Below, piece by piece: positions 12,501-24,500 of a DNA stretch of 64,000 nucleotides (the stretch's first letter is position 1; every line of letters begins with the position of its first letter). Where the stretch lies: NCBI RefSeq assembly GCF_964355755.1, contig NC_092675.1:29288912-29352911 (forward strand). Reading direction: 5' to 3'. The DNA is from Antedon mediterranea (lineage: Eukaryota; Echinodermata; Crinoidea; Comatulida; Antedonidae). The translations under genes and the position numbers were made by a program. The notes under the pieces are model-generated. The model saw only the letters and a list, made by a program, of their open reading frames with translations. It ran no database searches and was not told where the DNA came from.

Positions 12501-15500
12501 ATGCTTCACACTGGTGTTAACGCCACCCTAGGGAAAATGAATATAAAACAGTAACATAGGGTAAGCAATGCAATGCAGTCACAATCCCTTTTCCCATTAA
12601 ATATGATGTACATTGTCTTAATAATAATATTAAATATTTATAAAGTGCTGTTTACTGATGTTTCACAGCGCTAAAAAAAAAAATGATTAAAAAGGCGAGA
12701 TTTTAGAAGTGACATAAATTTGCGTTCCTTACAATTAGTAATATAATATGAAATGTTAGGAATTTTAAGAAGGGAGAAAGTGGAATGCTTATAATGCACC
12801 AGATTCTCTATACTGTATCTCCATATAGCCATATCTGTCCAATATCATAGGCAAATTCTGTAATACAGCGTAACATATGTATCACACATGTATAATGTTA
12901 AGGCTACTGTATCATGTTACTGTTAGGTTTATAGCCTATGATACATGCACATGTGATACATATGAAACTGTATTAAATAACTTGCCTATGATACTAGAGA
13001 AATTATAGATTCAATATCTGATCAATATATGTACAAATTAATTGAGACAGTAACACTTACAGTAACACTGATTCCAAGGCTGTTATTAATCTTCTTCAAT
13101 TTCACATTAAACCTATCCCCAGGCTTCAGATTGTCAGGTAGATCGTCAGTGAATTCACTATCAACATCCTCAGTTGGCACTGCCTCAGTTGAACCTGATG
13201 GCATTGATTGATCACCAGTAGTGGCAGATGGCACCCTTGGGCTGGAAAACTCTTTACCGAGGTCTTTCTCAACTGCCTGAAGAACCACTGGTTTTCGACT
13301 GCGTGGTTCATCAGGAATCATGTCTTCAAAGTCTGTGTTCTCTGGTGTAGTGACTTCATCATGGTCACTCTGAAACTCATCCTCCTCATCACTCCCAAAG
13401 TCAAAGTCATCTTCGCTCATCTCCACACCACCTGTATTATTCAAATCATTTGACCCGTTGACAACCGGTTCTTTTGATAGCGTACCGTTTGTCAATGGTC
13501 CAGGTGGCAGATCGACTGCTGCTGCGCTGTACTGTGATCCGAAGCTCTCTGGTCGTCGTTTTGGTTTGACAGGCGCTAGATGTTTAGTGGAGTCTTTATG
13601 CGTGTTAGCTTGATTGGTGTTATCAATAGCAAGCGTGTTATGGTTTGCAATAGTCGCATATGGCGACTCTTTTGAATGGTCATTAGATGATTCAATGGCA
13701 TGCATGAAATCTGTATAAAGATTCAATATATTTGATAAATGAAAGATATAAAAAATAAACTTGAAATAATGAATGGAATAATGTTTATCACAAATAGCGT
13801 GCGTGACGCATGGTGGGAAGGATTTGGAGCAAACGTCGCGTACGTATGTGATTTGTCAACGTACACGTTGTGATGTTTTCTCCCAAACCCTTCCCATCAC
13901 ACATTGTGCAATGACGTTCCTCATGAAATCAAGATATTTGTGATAAACCTTATGGTGATTGTAATTTGAATGTGTATCTACTGAATGATCATTGTTATGT
14001 AGTGCAATGGACTGTGGAGTTAATGTATGTTGATTTTCATAATCAGGTTGTTAATGCAATAGCAATGTCCTTATATATGCCCAGTATTTATAAATATTTA
14101 TTAAATATTATTATTAACTATATACAAATCAATTTCTATGTTATTGTTAGATTATATAAACATTGAAAAATTACTAAAATTAAGACATATATATGTATAG
14201 TGAACTTAAATCCTCTACTATTATGTTAATAGCCAATTTAGAGAGATGACTGGTAATGGTAAGTGGAAAACCGCATAGATTTTCCCATGTAAAATCTGTA
14301 TCTATCCTGACCGGAAACCACGCGTCCTCTTCACGTTTTGTGTAAATGGTCATAAGGAATAACATAGGCTATATTTTTATTACCGTTACTGCCCGTCGTG
14401 TAAATTGGCATTTAAGAGGATACTTTCCCAGTCTTACAATGATATGCTTTAATACTTCAGCCAACCAAAGTTTCCTGAAGGTTTCCCTTAATAGGTGTTA
14501 AACTGTGTATTATTTTCCGATTAATAGATTATTCATACTATAGTAATGTTAGTTGATAGTATAATATCTAGAGTTATAAGTCTCTCTAATACCAATATGT
14601 GCATATTAATAAATATATTTTGCATCCCACCTGGATCAAGACTTTTTGGTTGTGAGAGTATCATCTTTACAACGTTTCTAGCACTCTGTATCATGTCAAC
14701 AGCTCCTTTATGACTGACGCCCTCTAAGCTTCGATTGTTGATGGATATTATGCGGTCACCAGGTCTGATTTGATCGTTGCGTTCCGCTGGGCTACCTGGT
14801 GTTATGCTTTTGATGAAAACACCAAGATCTAGATTGCGAGAGTTTTCACCTCCAACAATAGTTACTCCTGATGAGAAAAAAAAAACAATTTTAAAGTATT
14901 AATTTATTTGGTATCAGATCATAACCAAAATAAGAAATTAAATAAATAAATCTTAGAAAATAATAATAATTACATACAAACATAAAAGTAGTGAATAAAT
15001 AAGGAAATAAATAAATAAATAAATAAGTAAATAAATAATAAAATAACAAAAAAACAACTTACCAATACCAAGTTCTGGATCTTTTTGTAACTTGACTGTG
15101 ATGATTTCTCGCTCCGGTGTATCCGGCATCGGAAGTTCCTCCAAACGTTGCCGTAAGGAATTGCTTATTGTCTCATTGGGATTCAACCCTGGAGTAAATG
15201 GTGTGTGGAGTTGAGACCTAATACTGGCATCTGTTGTTAACAAACATGTCAATTAATTAACTTAACTTTTTGATATTCTTTTGAAATATTTTTGAAATTC
15301 TTAATTAGCTATATTTTGTGGTCTACAATCTTGATTTGAAATGATTATTATTTCACATATTTTATTCATTTATCCATTAAATATGGTAAAAAAAAAAAAA
15401 TTATGACTATTTCAGCCCAAAGAGCTAAATTGCAGAAATATCAAACAAAAAAAAGTTACAAAAGCGAATACAGACACACAGTATACAAAACACACAGCCT

Positions 15501-18500
15501 GGTAACAAAAATGGTTTTTATATTATTAAAATAAAAAAATACAACTAACCTATAACTTTGGCCTGTTGAACGTTGCTGTTCTCAAGAGATCTTTAATAAA
15601 GAAAGACAAAAACAAATTTGAAATACAGTATTTTTTTAAATAATATTAACATATATGGTAATTTAGATATTAATATAAAGCGATTTTTCATATTTTTATT
15701 TTCATTTTTTTTACTAAAATTATTTTTTAAAAATCAGAAAATAGAAATCAATAGACACAATGCTACAAATTTGATTTTATTAATGACAAATGACATTACC
15801 TATCTCTGCTATTATTTTGTTTCTTTCGCTCGCGTCTGATACTATCAATAGTAGCATACGCTGGATCATCAAAATCCATTTCATCATCTTTAACAATCTT
15901 TCCATCGATTTCTTCAAATTCTTGCTGCGGAACAGTACGCCTACTACGCACCTCTCGTACATTTTCATACTGAGCATCTTCTGTGAGACTGTACTCGTGC
16001 GTAGAATCCTTTTCGTGTTTATCGTAGTTGTTAAGTCGGAATTCACCTTTCGCTCCATTGGTTGGTAGAGACGGTTGCCGTGAGTAACTGTCTCTGAGCG
16101 AGTCTTCATCGAATCCGTCCTCAAAACTGTCCTCGTGGTCTTGAATATTGTAACCAATGGAAACGGACTGAGCTAGGGATCCCGCAAAGGAATCCGTATC
16201 CAAAGGATATTCTGAACAAAATATATATATATCATTTATACTGTACTTTATAAAGCTCTGTCCACACTATCAAACTTTATGTGACAAAAAAAAAATGTGA
16301 TGTGCCCATATATGGACATGATGATGTCATATCACAGGTTTTGCTATTAACAAAATTCAAATCGTCTCAATACAATCCCTTAGCAATCATTGTTTAGTTG
16401 TTTATTATTATGTATACATTTTTTGTATATGTATGTATACTTTTTTTTTCAACTTTTAAAACTTAATTTCATACTTTCTTTTGTGTCTGTAGGATCCCTG
16501 CAATATTGTAACAATGAAAATATTTATATTATTACTGAATAAATGTGAATGAATGAATTGAAAATGTTTTTAACATGCATGATTATAGCTAAGAGTTTAA
16601 TTATCAAAAACTGTACCTTGATGGAACTGTTGAGATGTGTTCAGTTTTTGTCTCATTGCCATCTGAAATTTGTGTTGTTGTTTACTCAACCGTAGTAAAT
16701 ACTGCCCTCTGTAGGAAAACATAAAATGAAACAAATTAAAAAATGTATTTATAGAGATTGAGTCAAATTGATTGATAAATCAATAAATAATTCAATGCTA
16801 TTAGAAATATATACTGCAATAATAAGAATAACCAATTATGATTATGAATAATTAATTAACTGTACAGTGAAAGTACAATGTGTCATAATGGCTTTTATAA
16901 AATAATTGTAAACTTACTTTTTATAATTATCTGTGTAAAGTGTTATTTTATCTGAGGAATCTCTTGCTTCGATCACAAACTTTTTCCGCTGATAACAAAA
17001 TTCATAATTGTATATTAATTTCAATGTATTGTAACATATAAATATAAAAAAAAAAGTATATCATACAAATAATAATGTTTATGAGTGCGATGGTACAAAT
17101 AATTTCATTAGGTGAAAGATGAAATCAATTTCCACGAGGCGAAGCAAGGTACCAAAAAAAGTACTATGACACGATTGTTTAATAGTACATACTATTGCAC
17201 ACCATGTGACTCATAATCATCAAATCAAATGACAGGAATTTATTTAGGTATGTTATAATATCGTATAACAAATGTAAATATTGAAAAAAGTCATCTCCTT
17301 CCCAAAATATTTTTGAAATCAAATTTTCATTTCACCTTCACTAAAAACGAAAATTTGATTTAAAAAATGTAAATATTATTATAAGATTGAATCTAAAATT
17401 GGACAATAAATGAGGGGTTAGATTATTAGTTAGATACTTACATTGAATCCTATTTTTTTAGTCAGATGCCAAGGGTGTCTTTGTACAGGTATTCGCTGTT
17501 TACCCCTCTTGTCATATATAATGACCCCTCTTGTACAGATTCCCACCCACAGAGACAACTCATGTTCTTTCTTGTTCTGTGAAATACGATGGAAATGGAT
17601 TCCAAACTCTGATAACTTCCTTGCTTCCTATTATAACAAAACAAGATAGTAACAATAGATAAATGAATAATTTCATCATCAACAGTTTAACATCAATATA
17701 ACTTTATAGAAAATCATCATCATCTTAAACGCTAATTGTCGTTTTTAGATAACAATTTAAACAATTTAAAACATTTTTTTTGTAATTTTTAAAAACACCA
17801 AACAATTTGAAATGTGTAAATAGATGTAGTCATATTAACAATCTCAATATATCTGTTTTTCCATGATTCCATTTGATATTTTTTAATGTTAAAAAAGAAA
17901 TTCGGCAGAATTTCATGTCACAAAGAGTAGACTGTATATATATATTATTTTAATTTCTAAACATTTGTATTAATTTATCTAAATAGAGAATTTGTCTTTA
18001 ATCTTTATAGTATATAATATTGTTATACACTATATTTAATCAAACAATTAAAACATCAAAATGAGGTAATTTAATTGGCTAACCATGAGAAACTCCAACT
18101 CAGCCTGGTCGTCGATCATTCCTTTGTGAAGCTGATGCATAGTGGGTAGCTTCCTCCTAATCTCGTTCACACCCATAACGCTAATCACGTAGGCTGGCAA
18201 GTAATGTTCAGGTAAAAAGTAGTTCCGTGTTAATGAGGCGGAGTGATTTAAATCTCCCATTTCAGCTTGTAACGCCAACGATGCGAGTTGTAACGCTGCT
18301 TGCTCATCGCACTTTGTTCTTTCTTCTAAAATATCCTTCCGCAGCTGAAGGTAGTACTGGTGTCTGGTATTTATTTGTCTGTCAATTTAAAAAAATGTTT
18401 TTGTTCACCATACAAGTTTCAGAAATGTATTTTAAAGTACTTTTAAGCTTTGTCTACTCTATTAAACTTTATGTGATGTAATGTGCCCAAATATGATAGC

Positions 18501-21500
18501 GATATGACATCATCATGTTCATATACGGGCACATCACATTTTTTGTCACATAAAGTTTGATAATGTAGACAGAGATTTAAAATATTAACAAATATACTTT
18601 CAATTGTTATTAATTTAAAAGATATTTGGAAATTGAAACTAATTAATAAGTGATGACTAATACAAAGAGTTTAATACTACAGTATACCTAAGAACACCTG
18701 GATTTTCTACATAGAATTTGACACGAAAGAAAACTGTAAATGATTGGTTTGACATTCGACTCCGCCTTTTTGCCTCCTCCTTCCATGATTGCGGACCTAC
18801 TTTGTGTAATTTTTCCTCAGACTCCAAAAACAAATATTCACCATCTAAGAAAAATATAATTTATATTAACACAGTAGTCCAAATAGTCATTATCATATTA
18901 TAATTACTGTGATTTGATTAATATGTGCCACAGAAGCCCACAACTTGGGTATACACAAACTTGCCAGAAAATGTATAAAGCGCTGTCTACACTATCAAAC
19001 TTTATATGACAAAAAATGTGATGTGCCCATATATTGACATAATGATGTCATACCACTCCCAAATATGGTGGTGATATGCCTAAATATGGTAGTGATATGA
19101 CATCGTCATGTCCATATATGGGCACTTCACATTTTGTTGTCACATAAAGTTTGATAGTGTAGAAATAGCGTACATAGCAGAAATAAAAATAGTGTTTCAG
19201 TCTAAGAATTAATATAATGCATACATTGAATATCTAGTTTCTGCCACTAGACCACAATCACAAGGCAACTCCATATCTAGTTTCTGCCACTAGACCACAA
19301 TCACAAGGCAACTCCATATCTAGTTTCTGCCACTAGACCACAATCACAAGGCAACTCCATATCTAGTTTCTGCCACTAGACCACAATCACAAGGCAACTC
19401 CATATCTAGTTTCTGCCACTAGACCACAATCACAAGGCAACTCCATAATTTCAATGAATTTCACTTACCACGAATATAACAAAGACCAAAGTAGAAGTGT
19501 TCAATAATATCAAGATGTTTAACAACAAGTTCAAACAGATCCTTTCCCGTTGACCCTAGGTCACACATAAGATCTAACCATCGACCATTCAGTAATACAC
19601 AAGTAACCTTCTTACGATTTGGTGGCAGCTTACCAGAACGACTCTGAAATATTTTAAAAGTAAACGCATTTAGCCAATCAGACATTAAGCTCAAACTAGC
19701 TTGACAACAAAAGTGTGATGTGCCCAAATATGGTAGTGATATTCCCAAATATGGTAGTGATATGAAATCATCATGTCCATATATGGGCACATCACTTTTT
19801 TTTCACATAAAGTTTGACAGTGTAGAAAGAGTTTTATAAGCATAATCAATTAATTTATAAAATGGTGTAGAAATCTGTGAGTATGAGAAAAGGCAACCCC
19901 AACCGAGATTCAAACCTGGAATCTTCTGCTTTTTATACAGAAATCCTGGTTCAAATCTTTAACACTCTCGGCTACCAAAACAAACACATTTTAATTGTAT
20001 TGTAAGCATTATCATGACATGTTGCTATAAACATATAGACAATTTGATAAATTGTGTGTTGTTTAGTATTTCGATCTTTGGTGTAGTGCTATTACTTACC
20101 AATAATGATGGAGCTGCAGACAAGGACACGTTTGTATCATCATGGGCCACTGAAAATTCCGGACCAAAAAACTTCTACAAAACAAAATTTAATAAAGAAA
20201 AAACCAAATTAATATAACTATTAATATCCCTAAATACGACATAAAATAAGACAAAAACTAACCAGTAATTTAACCGTGGAGGTTGATCGTCTGAGTGTTC
20301 GTATATTAGGATTATCTTCATAAACTACGTTGTTATTCTCTTTCTTTTTCTTAACTTTTTTAAACTTTAACATACTGGTGATTTCATTGCCCCAACGCAC
20401 ATGAACGCATGGACATGTTATAAGGAAATATGTGCTTTATGAAACTTATTTGTCTTGTCTTATAAAGACAGTAATACATTAAACTCTATGAAACTGAAAC
20501 CAAACTGTCCTCGACCAATTATTTGTTATGTTTTGCTTTGCTTTGTAAAACTATATTTCTGTTATTATTATTAATTGCTAATTTAACTTTTATTTTTCCT
20601 TTAATTTTATTGTTATGCGCATTGAGTCTTTAACATAACTATATTTCATTTCTATTTATTCAACTGTTTTATTATTAATTGCTAATTTTAAGACAGCTTT
20701 AAAAACTCAAATTTATAATTTGTTATTGTTAATTCACTATAATCCTTATTAGTATTGCTATCATTATTAATAATATAAATTAATTTTATTTCAATCAAGT
20801 TTTACTCCTAATGAGTGAAGCCATCAAATTCTATTCAGACGTCATCTCTACGATTAAGGGAACAACACTTTGAAAGGTTTCGAAGGTGTTCCTTAAGGCT
20901 CTGTCTACACTATCATTATCAAACTAGCTTGACAAAAAAAGTGTGATGTGCCAAAATATGGTAGTGATATGCCATCATCATATCTATATATGGGCACATC
21001 ACATTTTTTTGTCACATCAAGTTTGATATTGTAGACAGAGCTTTAATAATAGCTGTATTCAAAACACATCTTATACTGCTGAAGGAAATAAACACAGTAA
21101 TCATCTATGGTATTATTACAGTAGTGATGACATCATTGCATTCAAAAGTATTATTTATTAACCCAAATGTATTTAGATACCTTTAGTTTTCTCTTGTCTG
21201 GTTTCTGTTTTCCATTCTCTCCGTTCCGTCTACGGATAACATCTGGAGTTGGGCTTCCTTGTTGTCCATTTGCATCGAGATTGTCATTATAATCTGGAAG
21301 TTTTGCATTGCCATGACTACCAAAGGTATTCCCTCTATGCAGGTTTGGATCTGATCCGTAATATGGGAACTGGTCTGGGTGATAACTCCCTTAAAAAAAA
21401 TAATTAAAAAATAATACATAATAGAATATGACCAATCATAATGTCTAATAATTATTATTATTAAATATTATTATTTAATTTCATCTTCAAATTGATATCA

Positions 21501-24500
21501 CATATTGTATTCAAATTATTACTATTATTATGTTCTATTGGTTAAATAAATGTTACTAAACTTTAAAAACTTTTAAAATGCTTTTTAAAAAAAAAGAAAT
21601 AAACTTAATGACAAAATTGAACTCAATTTGCTGTGTTTACATAAGATTTTATTTACATTTCAGGGGAAAATTTCATTTTTAAATTTTGTTTAGAAATATT
21701 GCTAATCAAACTGATTTTTGAGTCGAGAAACATAGTTTTGTATTGTATTTTTGCTACACAAATTTAAAAATCTGTAGCAAAAAGGTTGTTTTGTATAGCT
21801 TTTTGCTATGCTACACTGGCAAAATTATTCCCTACATTTACATACAGAAATTGTATTACATTCAATCATATGTTCTTTAATTAATTTTGATAAAGAAGAA
21901 ATTAAAAATATTTACCTTCTTGTGCTGATGGCACAGTAGATGCAATAGATTGGAATGATTTTTGTCTCTTATTCCTCGTTTTCTGATAACCTCTGCCATC
22001 TTCGTAATCACTTCCTGAAGACTCACCGCCACGATAACTCGATGATGACTGAATGAGATCGGGTGGCATTCCCATCTCACCACGCAAAACACTCAAACGC
22101 TCACGCCTCTCTCGTAATCTTTCATATGCTTGACTGGCTCGGGAATACCTGCTGCTTGTCCTGCTAATATGTGATGGAGGAGATTGAGACAGTCTTTGTG
22201 ACCTTTCACGTGACCTATTCACCATTGGTGACCTGTCACGAGTACGATTTCGAGGTGGTAAATCAGGTGTGCTCGGCGAAAATATATCGGACATGTGATA
22301 AGATTGCGCACCTGTTTCGTCGTAACTTTTAAAGGAATGTTTGTTTCTGGAATGTTTATAGTCGTCATAGGAATCGTATGAATCAATAGTAGTCGTACTG
22401 TAGTTGCCGTGACCGCTAGAGCGTGCATCATGTTTGGAATGTTCTGAATGATAGCTGCGTTGTGATCGAGGGCGCTTTATTGACAATGAATCCAAAGCAT
22501 TGGAATGCTGCCTTGGGTGTTTAGTACCATTAAAACCTATAAGTTAAAATCAAAGGAAAATATACAGTAAAAAATAACACATACCTTTTGTTATAGCAAT
22601 ATAAACTACTTTTTATAAATTTATGAAATAATTAAACATGACACTATAAAAATAAAATAAAAAAATATTTAAAGCACAGCACAACTATTTGAACTAATCT
22701 AAAGCTCTGTCTACACTATCAAACTAGTTTGTGATGTGCCCAATACAAATGGTAGTGATGTGCCCAATACAAATATGGTAGTGATATGCCCAAAAATGGT
22801 AGTGATATGTCCATATATGGGCACATCACATTTTTTTGTCACATAAAGTTTGATAGTGTAGACAGAGCTTTAGTAAACATGAACAGGTTAAAAAAGTTTG
22901 AACCAATAAAAAAAAAACAAGGTAAGTTAAATTTTAATTTAAAAAATGGTGGCAATGTTTCAGGTAGAACATGTCAGAGACAGATAGACGGTTATAACAT
23001 ATATAATATAATAATAACAAAATATTTCATCACTATTTATGCATAATAATTTATTAAAAATATGAAATTATTTTTCTTACTTGGTAATGAAAGATGTTGA
23101 CCTGATTGACCCGATTTGTCTATACTGTTGTCATGACGACCATCTTGAGCATCATAATCAGACAAAGGATTGCTAAGCTGTAAAATTAATTAAACAATAT
23201 TTTTAGTGCTCCAGTATTGTGTTTTGAAATTAACAAAATATTTTGCAGTGTAGCATATGTTTACTACAATAATGAAGTATGAAATGATCAAATAATTTGG
23301 TGAATAATGAACTCTGATATAGTATGAAACCTTCAATGTTCTGCCCTTACAACAAACCTTAGTTAATACTACTAGAGGGTGAGCTCGCTTCGCTCGCTCC
23401 CCCTCTAGGAAGTGTAGACGATGGTTCTCGGAATGATAAAAATGTTCTTCTTGTACGTTTTCTGTCGGTTACCATTATTAAAAATGCTTGACATTCGTAA
23501 AACTAAACTATACTCTGTTTCACAGTGTTTTAGATGATTAATAACATTTTAAAGTATAGTGTTTATTGTTTGGTAGGGCCGGCCCTTTGGGGAGGCGGAG
23601 TTCATTTGAGGGAGGTGCTTATTCGAGGGATATATGTTAATTTTTTTAGTCTTAATAATATGGTAACATTTATAATCAAATGAAATCCTGTAATAGATAT
23701 GAAAAGTGGTAAAAAAGAATAACAAATGCTTGGTAAATTGTAGATAACAGTGCGATGAATTCTACTACAAATAGTATAATTGTGTTATTATAAATGTGTA
23801 TGGACATTTATTAGATAGTTGGGTTTGGGGGGGGGGGGGATTATTATTCAAATGGATGTTTTATTGAAGAGGCATTTATTCAAATAATTCAAATTCAAAT
23901 ACCATCCTAATAATTATTAATACATTATTTAATTTAAACATCTTTTGAAACTGCCGTGACAGAGTGGGCCAAGAAAGAAGACATTACGGCTTGAAACATG
24001 GGCAGACATCTCGGTCCTAACAGGACACAGATAGCCTTTCCTGCCAGCTTACTTAACACTTTCACCGCCAAAGACGGAAATCTCCGTCTTTCAATGCCCA
24101 GCGCCAGACCGCCAAAGACGGACATTTCCGTCTTTGGCTTTTTATTGCACAATTTGTTAGATCAGGTATATATGGACCGCATGTAGAAATTTCAACATCC
24201 AAATCGAAAATATTTTGATACTTTATTAACCCCTAGTGCCATTGACCCCAGCTGGCCTACATCACGTCCTATCTGTAAACAACATAATGTGCTTACTGCG
24301 GATGAAGCAATTGCAGAAATATTTGCCGACTCTGACTCTGAAAATGAGTATTTATTATCCCCAGATGATGAAGGTATATTTGTACCTAAACCTGGTTTAT
24401 AAAATGTAATAAATAATTGGAGGTAATTTAGCTAGTCTGGCCTAGGCTAGTTTGTAGAATAGGTTGAGAATCGTGACACTGACAGACGGTGCAGCCAGGC

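Noticed and set aside
19885-19975. Two facing B-box-like motifs
   Set aside because: Too degenerate to call a tRNA or a specific SINE.
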